Below are positions 28,614 to 38,023 of a stretch of DNA of 64,000 nt, one piece after another (the stretch's first letter is position 1; each line of letters begins with the position of its first letter). The DNA is from Candidatus Ozemibacter sibiricus (GTDB lineage: Bacteria; Muiribacteriota; Ozemobacteria; Ozemobacterales; Ozemobacteraceae), in assembly GCA_003327425.1 (NCBI GenBank), contig QOQW01000012.1, positions 115,083 to 179,082 of the forward strand, written 5' to 3'. The notes under the pieces are model-generated. The model was not told the origin of the DNA. It was given only the letters and a program-made list of their open reading frames with translations, and did not search any database. A program made the position numbers and the translations under genes.

Positions 28614-31600
28614 TTACAGCGCCCGGCGATACTGCCCGCCGATCTCGTAGAGCGTGTGGGTGATCTCGCCGAGGGTGCAATGCCGCGTGGTGTTCAGCAG
28701 CTCTTCGAAGATATTGCCGTGGGCGAGGGCCACGTCGCGCAGGCGGGCCAGGGCGGCCGGGGCCTTGTCGGCATGCCGCTGCTTGAAGGCGGCCAGCCGG
28801 GCCAGCTGTTCATCCTTCTCCTCGTAGGTGGCACGAGCGAGCTTGATGGTGACTTCCTGGGACTGTTCGTCGAGATGCGGGTTCAGGAAGGTGTTGACGC
28901 CGATGATCGGCAATTGCCCATTGTGCTTGAGCACCTCGTAGTGCATGCTCTCTTCCTGGATCTTCTCGCGCTGGTACTGCGTCTCCATGGCGCCCAGGAC
29001 GCCGCCGCGCCGCGACAGGCGGTCGAACTCCTCGAGGACCGCCTCTTCGACGAGGTCGGTCAGGTACTCGATGAAATACGACCCTTGCAGCGGATTTTCA
29101 TTCTTGGTCAGCCCGTACTCGCGGTTGAGGATGAGCTGGATGGCCATGCTGCGGCGCACGCTCTCCTCGGTGGGCGTGGTGATGGCCTCATCGTAGGCGT
29201 TGGTGTGCAGCGAATTGGCGTTGTCGCTGATGGCGAGCAGGGCCTGCAGCGTGGTGCGGATATCGTTGAAGTTGATCTCCTGGGCGTGCAGCGAGCGGCC
29301 GCTGGTCTGGCAATGGTACTTCAGCTTCTGCGAGCGGTCGTTCCCCTTGTACACCTGTTTCATGGCGATGGCCCAGATGCGGCGGGCCACCCGACCGATC
29401 ACCGAGTATTCCGGGTCCATGCCGTTGCTGAAGAAGAACGACAGGTTGGGAGCGAAATCGTCGATCTTCAGGCCGCGATTGAGGAAGTATTCGACGAAGG
29501 TGAAGCCGTTGGCCAGGGTGAAGGCGAGTTGCGAGATCGGATTGGCGCCCGCCTCGGCGATGTGATAGCCCGAGATGCTGACTGAATAGTAGTTGCGCAC
29601 GCCGACCCGGATGAAATACTCCTGCACGTCCCCCATCAGCTTGAGGGCGAAGTCGGTCGAGAAGATGCAGGTGTTCTGCCCCTGGTCTTCCTTCAGCACG
29701 TCGGCCTGGACGGTGCCGCGCACGGTCTGGAGCGTGCACAGCCGCACCCGCTCCGCTTCTTCGGCCGTCAAGGGAGCGCCTTTCTGGCGGGCGGCTTTCT
29801 CGAGCTGCTGATCGATGGCGGTGTTGAAGAAGAAGGCGAGCATGATCGGGGCGGGGCCGTTGATGGTCATGCTCACGCTGGTGCTGGGATCGCACAGATC
29901 GAAGCCGTCGAACAACTGTTTCATGTCGTCGAGGGTGGCGATGCTGACCCCGCTTTCCCCGATCTTGCCGTAGATGTCGGGGCGTCGGTCGGGGTCTTCC
30001 CCATAGAGCGTCACGCTGTCGAAGGCGGTCGACAACCGTTTGGCCGGGTCGTTCTGGGTCAGGTAGCGGAACCGTTGATTGGTGCGGGCCGGCCCGCCCT
30101 CGCCGGCGAACTGCCGCTTGGGATCTTCATCAGAGCGTTTGAAGGGGAAGACGCCGGCGGTGTAGGGGAAGGCGCCCGGCACATTCTCTTCGCGCAGGAA
30201 GCGGATGATCTCGCCGTGGTCTTCGGTGCGGGGCAGGGCGACGCGCGGGATGCGGCTGCCCGCCAGCGACACCGTGTAGGTCGGGACTTCGAAGACCTTG
30301 CCGCGCACGGTATATTGGAAGACGTCGCGGCGATAGGCCTCGCGCAGTTCCGGCCAGCGCAGCAGCTCCTGCTGCAGCCGCGGCGGGATCCGATTCCAGG
30401 CCTCCTGGCGCAGGGCCTGCAGTTCTTCGCGGGTCGTTTCGGCGTTGGCCAGGGCGAGGGCGCGATCGAGCGACTGGGCGGTGGCGGCGGCTTCGGCCTG
30501 GGCCTTCGTTTCCTGGTGGTAGGCGCGCACCGCGGCCGCGATGTCGGCCAGGTAGTGGGTGCGGTTCTGGGGAATGATCGGCGCGACGAAACTGGACCGC
30601 TGGGCGATGGGCAGCTCGAGGTGCGGGGTCCAGAGGGTCTGGCCGCCGCGTCGGTTGAGCAGGGTCAGAATGCCGCGATACAGGGCGTTGGTGCCGTCGT
30701 CGTTGAATTTGCTGGCGATGGTGCCATAGACGGGGTAGTCGGCCTCGGGGCGGTGCTGACCGCCGTGGCGGCTGCGGCGCAGTTGCCGGACCACGTCGCG
30801 GAAGGCGTCTTCCGAGCCGCGGCGATCGAACTTGTTGATGGCGATCAGATCGGCGAAGTCGAGCATGTCGATCTTCTCGAGCTGCATGGGAGCGCCATAC
30901 TCGGCGGTCATGACGTAGAGGGCGACATCGCAGATGCCCAGGATGGCGGTATCGCCCTGGCCGATGCCGCTGGTCTCGACGATGATCAGATCGAAGCCGG
31001 CCCGGCGGGCCAGGCTGACCGCGTCGCCGATGACGTTGGCCAGCTCGGTGCGGCTGCCGCGGGTGGCGAAACTGCGCATGAAGACGTGGGGATGCCCGAT
31101 CGCGTTCATGCGGATGCGATCGCCCAGCAGGGCGCCGCCGGTCTTCTTCTTCGATGGATCGACGCTGAACACGCAGTAGCGGCGGTCGGGGAACTCGAGC
31201 AGGAACCGGCGGATGATCTCGTCGGTCAGGCTGCTCTTGCCGGCACCGCCCGGGCCGGTGACGCCCAGCACCAGCGGCGGCTCGGCCCGGTGGTCGGGGC
31301 CGTTCTTCTCGAGGCTGCCGTCGCGGCGGCCGCGGTCGATCTCCTTCTGCAGGGCCGGTGGCAAGCGCAGGGCATCGGTCTCCAGGACGGTGAGGGCGCG
31401 GGCCAGGCGGCGATCATCGCCGGCGCGGAGCGGGGCGTCGCCGAACTCGCGGGGCCATTCATCGAGGGCGAAGTCGGCCTTCTCGAGCATGTCCGAGATC
31501 ATGCCCAGCAGGCCCATCCGGCGGCCGTCCTCGGGGGAATACAGGCGCGTGATGCCTTCCTGGTGCAGCTGGGCGGCTTCCTGGGGCAGGATGACGCCGC

Positions 31601-31907
31601 CGCCCCCACCGAAGATGCGGATATGCGGGCAGCCCCGGTCGTTGAGGCTCTGGCGCAGGTAGCGGAAGAATTCCATGTGCCCGCCCTGGTAGGAGCTGAC
31701 GGCGATCGCCTGCACATCTTCCTGGATGGCGGCGTCGCCGATCTCGCGGACGCTGCGGTTGTGGCCGAGGTGGATGATCTCGGCACCCTCCTGCTGGAGG
31801 AGGCGGCGCATCAGATTGATGGCGGCGTCGTGTCCATCGAACAACGCGGTGGCCGTCACCATGCGGATCTTGTGGCGAGGGCGGTAGGTGGATTTCTCCT
31901 CGGACAT
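28614..31907 (-). CDS. icmF: Fused isobutyryl-CoA mutase (B12 domain - MeaB-like GTPase - mutase)
   Basis: B12-binding domain, GTPase GPGGAGKSSLTDEI, mutase YTAGVFPFKRSDEDPKRQFAGEGGPARTNQRF...RPDIYGKIGESGVSI. Confidence 0.92.
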   Translation of the reverse strand: MSEEKSTYRPRHKIRMVTATALFDGHDAAINLMRRLLQQEGAEIIHLGHNRSVREIGDAAIQEDVQAIAVSSYQGGHMEFFRYLRQSLNDRGCPHIRIFGGGGGVILPQEAAQLHQEGITRLYSPEDGRRMGLLGMISDMLEKADFALDEWPREFGDAPLRAGDDRRLARALTVLETDALRLPPALQKEIDRGRRDGSLEKNGPDHRAEPPLVLGVTGPGGAGKSSLTDEIIRRFLLEFPDRRYCVFSVDPSKKKTGGALLGDRIRMNAIGHPHVFMRSFATRGSRTELANVIGDAVSLARRAGFDLIIVETSGIGQGDTAILGICDVALYVMTAEYGAPMQLEKIDMLDFADLIAINKFDRRGSEDAFRDVVRQLRRSRHGGQHRPEADYPVYGTIASKFNDDGTNALYRGILTLLNRRGGQTLWTPHLELPIAQRSSFVAPIIPQNRTHYLADIAAAVRAYHQETKAQAEAAATAQSLDRALALANAETTREELQALRQEAWNRIPPRLQQELLRWPELREAYRRDVFQYTVRGKVFEVPTYTVSLAGSRIPRVALPRTEDHGEIIRFLREENVPGAFPYTAGVFPFKRSDEDPKRQFAGEGGPARTNQRFRYLTQNDPAKRLSTAFDSVTLYGEDPDRRPDIYGKIGESGVSIATLDDMKQLFDGFDLCDPSTSVSMTINGPAPIMLAFFFNTAIDQQLEKAARQKGAPLTAEEAERVRLCTLQTVRGTVQADVLKEDQGQNTCIFSTDFALKLMGDVQEYFIRVGVRNYYSVSISGYHIAEAGANPISQLAFTLANGFTFVEYFLNRGLKIDDFAPNLSFFFSNGMDPEYSVIGRVARRIWAIAMKQVYKGNDRSQKLKYHCQTSGRSLHAQEINFNDIRTTLQALLAISDNANSLHTNAYDEAITTPTEESVRRSMAIQLILNREYGLTKNENPLQGSYFIEYLTDLVEEAVLEEFDRLSRRGGVLGAMETQYQREKIQEESMHYEVLKHNGQLPIIGVNTFLNPHLDEQSQEVTIKLARATYEEKDEQLARLAAFKQRHADKAPAALARLRDVALAHGNIFEELLNTTRHCTLGEITHTLYEIGGQYRRAL

Positions 31908-31999
31908 CGGTTCCTCCTGATTGGCGTCGGCCTGGTGGGCGTCGGCAGCGGCCGGCGTCGCGGCGCCGCTCCGGCGCACGAGATGCTCGGCGAGCGGGG

Positions 32000-33019
32000 T
32001 CAGACGGCGGCGGGAAGCTGGTAGGAACCCCAGCGGAGGGCGACCAGACCGTAGGTCAGCCCGCCGCCGAACCCGACCAGCAGCACGAGATCGCCCGGCT
32101 TGATCCGCTTCTGCTCGAGGGCCTCATGCAGGCAGATCGGGATGGTGCCGGCCACCGTGTTGCCGTATTTGTCGAGGTTGGTGAAGAATTTGTCCATCGG
32201 GCAGTTGAAGCGGTTGGCCGCCGATTCGATGATCCGGATGTTGGCCTGATGGGGAATGATCAGGGCGACATCGTCGAGGGTCAGCTGGTTGCGGGTCAGG
32301 ACTTTCTCGATCATATCGCCGACGATGCGGGTCGAGAATTTGAACACTTCCTTCCCGTTGATCTGGACGTAATGCAGGCGTTTCGCCACGGTCTCGGCCG
32401 AGGTCGGCAGTTCGGAGCCGCCGGCCGGGATCTTGATGTGCTCAGACCCCGAGCCATCGGCGCCCAGATAGGTATCGAAGATGCCCTCGCCATCGCGGGT
32501 GGCGGGCCCGACCACCACGGCCCCCGCTCCGTCGCCGAACAGGACGCAGGTGTTGCGATCGGTGAAATCGAGCACCTTCGACAGGATGTCGGCGCCGATG
32601 ACCAGCACGTAGTCCATGGCCCCGGTGGCGACGAACTGGTGGGCGATCGCGGTGGCATAGACGAACCCGGAGCAGGCCACTTCGATGTCCATGGCGGCGG
32701 CATTGACGCAGCCGAGCTTGTGCTGCAGGACGCAGGCGGTGGCCGAGATCGGGCGGTCGGCCGTGAAGGTCGCCAGGATGACGGCGTTGATCTTCTCGGG
32801 GGCGACGCCGGAGTTGCGCAGCGCCATCTGGGCGGCCGGCAGCGCGATGTCGGACAGCTTCTGGTGAGGTTCGACGATGCGGCGCTCGCGGATGCCCGAG
32901 CGGGTGACGATCCATTCGTCGGAGGTGTCGACCATCTTTTCGAGATCGAAGTTGGTCAAACGCTTCTCGGGCAGGAACATGCCGGTTCCGATGATGGTCG
33001 ATGAGCGGAGTTGTCGCAT
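32000..33019 (-). CDS. fabH: 3-oxoacyl-ACP synthase III
   Basis: DTSDEWIVTRSGIRERRI, DIEVACSGFVYA (active Cys), IIPHQANIRII, YGNTVAGTIP. Confidence 0.93.
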   Translation of the reverse strand: MRQLRSSTIIGTGMFLPEKRLTNFDLEKMVDTSDEWIVTRSGIRERRIVEPHQKLSDIALPAAQMALRNSGVAPEKINAVILATFTADRPISATACVLQHKLGCVNAAAMDIEVACSGFVYATAIAHQFVATGAMDYVLVIGADILSKVLDFTDRNTCVLFGDGAGAVVVGPATRDGEGIFDTYLGADGSGSEHIKIPAGGSELPTSAETVAKRLHYVQINGKEVFKFSTRIVGDMIEKVLTRNQLTLDDVALIIPHQANIRIIESAANRFNCPMDKFFTNLDKYGNTVAGTIPICLHEALEQKRIKPGDLVLLVGFGGGLTYGLVALRWGSYQLPAAV

Positions 33020-33059
33020 GGTGGTGAAACCTCCATCCCAGGGTGGGGAAAGTCCAGAG

Positions 33060-33088
33060 AATGTAGCCGAATTCCCCTTGGAAGTCAA
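33060..33088 (-). promoter_or_regulatory. Sigma70-like promoter for fabH-icmF-MBL (TTGACT-N17-TACATT)
   Basis: Read on minus strand, about 40 bp upstream of fabH. Confidence 0.6.
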
Positions 33089-33531
33089 GCCACGGAGAAG
33101 GGAAAACCCTCATCCCGAGCAGGTTTGATGCCCGCCAGCGCGGCGTGGCCGAAGGCAGGGGCGGGGGCGCGGCCGTATCTTCAAGTCTGGGTCGCGGGGG
33201 TAGGATGATGGTCGCTGTCGAATGAAGATCGCCTTTCAGCCATGCGCCTGCCGTCCACTGGCCCCGACTTCTGATCAGTCCAGGGCGAACGAGGATGGGC
33301 AAAAGAGCGGTCTGCCACGCCCAGTGGCCGCCAGTGGCCTCGCCGCCCCTCGCTGTCCAGGGCAATGACCTGATCGGAGCGTGGTTCGAGAGGCGCACGT
33401 ACCCCTGCCCTCGCGGGCGCGAACCATATTCTTCCGCGCGGGCGCAACGGCCGACCCTGCATCGGACGGCGAGCATATTTCACGTCACGTTGGCGATGCT
33501 CTGCGCCTGGCAAGCGAGTTTGACGAGTGTA

Positions 33532-33560
33532 TTGACTTTGTGGCCCATTCTGTCTATGCT
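33532..33560 (+). promoter_or_regulatory. Sigma70-like promoter (TTGACT-N17-TATGCT) upstream of C25 peptidase
   Basis: Spacing of 17 bp; about 150-nt leader before ATG 33715. Confidence 0.55.
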
Positions 33561-33714
33561 GGGGTACATACAGGCACGTTCGCCGCCTGGGCATCGGCAT
33601 GGGTCGACTCCCGTGTCGGTGCCTCTGCCCAAAGGGTTCGCGTCCACTCCCATAGGATCAGCGGGGGCGACGGTTCGCTCCCTATCAGTATGAAGTATCA
33701 GGAAAGGGGACCAC

Positions 33715-35529
33715 ATGCGTAATTTTTGTCTGCTGTTGACCGTGTTCGTGTTGTTGGGCGGAGGAGCCTGGGCGGCTGAGATCCAGCTCTCCGGGGCCCG
33801 GAACAACGGGTTGGCGATCGTCGCCGATACCCTCGATGCCTCCGGGAACGGCGCCATCCGGGTGAACTGCTCGCTGAGCACCCTCTATTACTACGACGCC
33901 CAGACCCCCAAGGGCACCTTCACGGTGCTGTATGCCCCCGATTTCTACTTCGGTGGCGAATACGGGGCCCCGCAGCTGCCGGTGATCACCAAGCTGGTCC
34001 AGATTCCGTTCGGGGCCAAGGTTCAGGCCGTCGTCAAGAGCTTCGAGGCCAAAGAATACCAACTGGCTGACCACGGCATCAACCAGCGCCTCTTCCCCCG
34101 GCAGCCCTCCGCCCCGAAGGATGGCTCCGAAGTCCCCTTCGTCTACCAGCCCGCGGCGTACACCCACAAAGGGTACACCGGCCTGCCCATGGCCTCCTTC
34201 AAAGAGATCGGGGTCATGCGCCACATGCGGCTGGGCCTGCTGACCGTCGCCCCCATCAAATATGATGCGGTGGCCAACAAGATCGAGGTCTACAACAACC
34301 TCGAGATCGAGCTGGTCGTGACCGACGCCGACATGGCCGCCACCCGGGCCGAGCACGCGGCCCACTGGTCGCCGGCCTTCGCCCCCATCGAAGAGATGGT
34401 CGTGGTGCCGCAGGCCCTCAAATTCGGCAAGAACAACGCCCCCCAGGGCTACGTGATCGTCGCTGATCCCGCCTTCAAAGAGGCCATCGCCCCCTTCGCC
34501 GCCTGGAAGGCCCAGAAGGGCTTCAACGTCAAGGTCGTCACCACCGAGCAGTTCGGCGCTGGCGCGGCCATGACCGAGAACCTGAAGACCTACTTGCACG
34601 GGTTGTACAACAATCCCACCGCCGACTTCCCTGCTCCCAGCTACGTGCTGTTCGTCGGCGATCACGAGCAGATTCCCGCGTTCAAGGGGAAGACCGGCTC
34701 CCACATCACCGAGCTGTACTATGTGGCCGTCACTCCCGGCGATTTCCTGCCCGAGATGCTCACCGGCCGCTTCTCGGCCCAGAACCTCGAACAGCTGCTC
34801 CCCCAGATCGAAAAGACCATGGAGTATGAGAAGGGGCAGTTCGCCGATCCGTCCTTCCTCAAGAAGTCCGTGCTGATCGCCGGCTGGGATGCCAGCTGGG
34901 CCAAGAGCCACGGGTGGCCCCACATCAACTACGCCACCAAGTACTACTTCAACAAAGACAAGGGCTTCGAGAAGGTCGACGCCTACCTGTCGTCGGGTTC
35001 CCACCAGAACGAGACCGCCATCTACAACAACATCGCCGAGGGCGTCGCCTACGTGAACTATACCGCCCACGGCTCCCAGACCTCCTGGGCCGATCCGGCG
35101 CTCACCATCCCTCAGGTCCAGAAGCTCGGCAACAAGGGGAAATACCCCCTGGTCGTCGGCAACTGCTGCTTGACCAGCAAGTTCGAAGTGCCCACCTGCT
35201 TCGCCGAAGCCTGGCTGCGCACCAAGGATGCCGGCGCCATCGGCTACATCGGTGGCACCAACAGCACCTACTGGGACGAAGACATCTGGTGGGGCATCGG
35301 CCTGCACTCGATCGTCAAGCCCAATGACCAGGGCATTCCGCCGGCCATCGAGAAGACCGGCCGCGGCGCCATCGATTCCCTCTTCGAAGCCAAGCCGATC
35401 AGCAACGGCGCCTTCTTCGTGGTCGGCAACCTCGCCGTCGAGTCCTCCACCTCCAGCCGCAAGCAATACTACTGGGAAGTGTACCACCTCATGGGCGATC
35501 CTTCCCTCGTGACCCGCCTCGTGAAATAA
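33715..35529 (+). CDS. Secreted gingipain-like cysteine peptidase (family C25)
   Basis: Signal peptide; catalytic His YTAHGSQTSW and Cys VGNCCLTSKF; PQGYVIVADPAFKEAIAPFAAWKAQKGFNVKVV. Confidence 0.9.
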   Translation: MRNFCLLLTVFVLLGGGAWAAEIQLSGARNNGLAIVADTLDASGNGAIRVNCSLSTLYYYDAQTPKGTFTVLYAPDFYFGGEYGAPQLPVITKLVQIPFGAKVQAVVKSFEAKEYQLADHGINQRLFPRQPSAPKDGSEVPFVYQPAAYTHKGYTGLPMASFKEIGVMRHMRLGLLTVAPIKYDAVANKIEVYNNLEIELVVTDADMAATRAEHAAHWSPAFAPIEEMVVVPQALKFGKNNAPQGYVIVADPAFKEAIAPFAAWKAQKGFNVKVVTTEQFGAGAAMTENLKTYLHGLYNNPTADFPAPSYVLFVGDHEQIPAFKGKTGSHITELYYVAVTPGDFLPEMLTGRFSAQNLEQLLPQIEKTMEYEKGQFADPSFLKKSVLIAGWDASWAKSHGWPHINYATKYYFNKDKGFEKVDAYLSSGSHQNETAIYNNIAEGVAYVNYTAHGSQTSWADPALTIPQVQKLGNKGKYPLVVGNCCLTSKFEVPTCFAEAWLRTKDAGAIGYIGGTNSTYWDEDIWWGIGLHSIVKPNDQGIPPAIEKTGRGAIDSLFEAKPISNGAFFVVGNLAVESSTSSRKQYYWEVYHLMGDPSLVTRLVK

Positions 35530-35547
35530 CGCCCTGACCTGAAAACG

Positions 35548-35581
35548 GCGGCCCCGAATCTCCGCGGAGATTCGGGGCCGC
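35548..35581. terminator. Perfect 34-bp palindrome between convergent C25 and speA genes
   Basis: GCGGCCCCGAATCTCCGCGGAGATTCGGGGCCGC; TTTT follows on the minus strand. Confidence 0.75.
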
Positions 35582-35644
35582 TGTGCCATTGGCGGCCCCT
35601 CTCTCGCAATGGGGGCGGCGAGAGAGGGGCCCGTCGAGGGGAGG

Positions 35645-37543
35645 TTATTCCAGGTAGGTGTAGCCGAAGAGGCCGGAGCGGTAGATGGCGAGGAACTCCT
35701 TGCCCTCGCGGACGCTGATCTTGCGGGCCTTGACCGAGGCGCTGACCCAGGATTCCATCGTCCGGACCAGTTGCTTGTGGTTGAACTGGACATAGTCGAG
35801 GACGTCGGCCACCTGTTCCCCGTCGATCACCTTCTCGATCTCGTAGCCGCCATCCGGCTTGAGGACGACATGGGCGGCGTTGGTGTCGCCGAACAGGTTG
35901 TGCAGGTCGCCCAGGATCTCCTGATAGGCGCCCACCATGAACACGCCGAGGTAGTAGGGCGTATCGGGGCGCAGCTCGTGCAGCGGCAGGACCGGCGAGT
36001 AGTGGCGGGTGCCGATGAAGTGGTCGATCTTGCCGTCGGAATCGCAGGTGATGTCCTGGATCGTCCCTTCCCGGGTCGGTTTGACGGTCAGCCGGTGCAG
36101 GGGCATGATCGGGAAGAGCTGATCGATGGCCCAGGCGTCAGGCAGGGACTGGAACAGCGAGAAATTGCAGAAATACTTGTCGGCGAGCATTTTCGAGAGG
36201 TTCTTCAGCTCGTCGGGCACATGCTTCTGATCCTGCAACAGGCTTTTGACCTCGGCGGCGATCGACCAGAAGAGCCGTTCGGCGTTGGCCCGGGTCTTGA
36301 GGTCGACCATGCCGAGTCCGAACAGATCGAGGGTCTCCTCGCGCATCTGGAGCGCGTCATGCCAGGCTTCGAGCATGTTCTGGGCGGTGAGGTTCTGGTA
36401 GATGTGCCAGAGTTCGCGTACCTGCTCGTGGTCTTTGTTGGAGGGTTTGAAATCCTCGGGCAGGCCGGTCGGCGGGTGGGTGGTCTCGAGGACATTGAAG
36501 ACCAGCACGGCATGATGGGCGGTCAGGGCCCGCCCCGACTCGGTGATCAGATGCGGATGCGGCAGCTTGTTCTTGTCGGCGGCATCCTGCAAGAGAGAGA
36601 TCGCATCGTTGGCGTATTCCTGGATCGAGTAGTTGAGGCTGCTCGACAGGGTGGTGTGCGACCCGTCGTAGTCGACGCCCAAGCCGCCGCCGATGTCGAC
36701 ATACTGGATGTTGAAGCCGAGCCGGGAGATCTGCACGTAGAACTGGGCGACTTCGCGCAGGCCGGCTTTGATCTTGCGGATATTGGTGATCTGGCTGCCG
36801 AGATGGAAATGCAACAGTTTGAGGCAGTCTTTGTATTCCTCTCGTTCGAGGTAGGCCAGGGCCTCGAGAATGTCGCTGGCGGTCAGGCCGAACTTGCTCT
36901 GGTCGCCGCCCGATTCCTCCCATTTGCCGCTGCCGCTGGTGGCCAGCTTGATGCGCATGCCGATGTTGGGTCTGACCTTGATGCGGTCGGCCACCGACAG
37001 GATCAGCTTGAGTTCGTTCAGCTTCTCGAGGACGATGAAGATGCGCTTGCCCATTTTCTGGGCGAGGAGAGCCAGTTCGATGAACTCTTCGTCTTTGTAC
37101 CCGTTGCAGATGATCAGGGCGTCGGGGTTGTCCATGATGGCCAGCACGGCATGCAACTCAGGCTTGGAGCCGGCCTCGATGCCGATGCCGAACTTCTTGC
37201 CATGCCGGACGATCTCTTCGACCACCGGGCGCATCTGGTTGACCTTGATGGGGTAGACCGTGAAATACTCGCCGTTGTAGCCATATTCCTTGGCGGCGGT
37301 CTTGAAGCAGCCGTAGATCGTCTCGATGCGATCGTCGAGGATGTCGGGGAACCGCAACAGCACGGGGGGCTGCACATCCCGCAGCACCAGTTCATCGATG
37401 ACCTCTTTCAGATCGATGCCCGGGCCCTTCTTCTGGCGCGGATGGACGGTCACATGGCCTCGGGAGTTGATGCTGAAATAGTTGATGCCCCATCCGGCGA
37501 TGTTGTACAGCTCGGCCGAGTCTTCCGTTCTCCATTTGCGCAT
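35645..37543 (-). CDS. speA: Biosynthetic arginine decarboxylase
   Basis: GWGINYFSINSRGHVTVHP, VYPIKVNQMRPVV (PLP Lys), IDIGGGLGVDYDGSHT. Confidence 0.95.
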   Translation of the reverse strand: MRKWRTEDSAELYNIAGWGINYFSINSRGHVTVHPRQKKGPGIDLKEVIDELVLRDVQPPVLLRFPDILDDRIETIYGCFKTAAKEYGYNGEYFTVYPIKVNQMRPVVEEIVRHGKKFGIGIEAGSKPELHAVLAIMDNPDALIICNGYKDEEFIELALLAQKMGKRIFIVLEKLNELKLILSVADRIKVRPNIGMRIKLATSGSGKWEESGGDQSKFGLTASDILEALAYLEREEYKDCLKLLHFHLGSQITNIRKIKAGLREVAQFYVQISRLGFNIQYVDIGGGLGVDYDGSHTTLSSSLNYSIQEYANDAISLLQDAADKNKLPHPHLITESGRALTAHHAVLVFNVLETTHPPTGLPEDFKPSNKDHEQVRELWHIYQNLTAQNMLEAWHDALQMREETLDLFGLGMVDLKTRANAERLFWSIAAEVKSLLQDQKHVPDELKNLSKMLADKYFCNFSLFQSLPDAWAIDQLFPIMPLHRLTVKPTREGTIQDITCDSDGKIDHFIGTRHYSPVLPLHELRPDTPYYLGVFMVGAYQEILGDLHNLFGDTNAAHVVLKPDGGYEIEKVIDGEQVADVLDYVQFNHKQLVRTMESWVSASVKARKISVREGKEFLAIYRSGLFGYTYLE

Positions 37544-37637
37544 GAAACGAGCCTCCAGGGGGATAAGGCGGCGCAGACCACCCGCCTGGTGACCAATGTT
37601 AACGGGAAACCGGCGCCGGTGCAACAATGTCGGATGG

Positions 37638-37667
37638 AAAAAGAAAACCCGGGCGACAGGCCCGGGT
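37638..37667 (-). terminator. Intrinsic terminator/attenuator upstream of speA
   Basis: Minus strand ACCCGGG-CCTGTCG-CCCGGGT followed by TTTCTTTTT; located between promoter and speA start. Confidence 0.8.
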
Positions 37668-37684
37668 CGGAATCAGAGGAGGAT

Positions 37685-37825
37685 TCAGAAGCGTGGAGGA
37701 GGGAGGACGATCAGCAATGGTGGCCTACTGGACAACCGGAGGTGATGATGACCGGACGAACGATCGCGCCGCTGGCGGAGGACCCATGCCCCCTGAGAGG
37801 CCATCGAGCAGGTGGCGAATACCAT
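37685..37825 (-). CDS. Candidate 46-aa leader ORF upstream of speA attenuator
   Basis: MVFATCSMASQGAWVLRQRRDRSSGHHHLRLSSRPPLLIVLPPPRF*; GAGG about 9 nt upstream of ATG; stop 17 nt before terminator stem. Confidence 0.45.
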   Translation of the reverse strand: MVFATCSMASQGAWVLRQRRDRSSGHHHLRLSSRPPLLIVLPPPRF

Positions 37826-37856
37826 GTCGAGCAACCTCATTTCCACTTCTAAGACT

Positions 37857-37885
37857 AATATATAAAAGTTAGCCTTTTCTGTCAA
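37857..37885 (-). promoter_or_regulatory. Strong sigma70-like promoter (TTGACA-N17-TATATT) for speA leader
   Basis: Consensus -35 37880-37885 and -10 37857-37862 on minus strand. Confidence 0.8.
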
Positions 37886-38023
37886 GGGCTCACGCTTCTT
37901 CCAGGAAAAACCGATGGGTGAGTGGAAGGTGGCGGGTGCTGGGGCGCGGGCGGTCGATTCACCCCCAAGGCCCGACCGCTCGGGGGGCCACCGAAGGTCG
38001 CGCGGTCGCCCGGGGCCCGACGG

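Noticed and set aside
30075-32024. 649-aa plus-strand ORF opposite icmF
   Set aside because: Shadow ORF of icmF; no recognisable domain.
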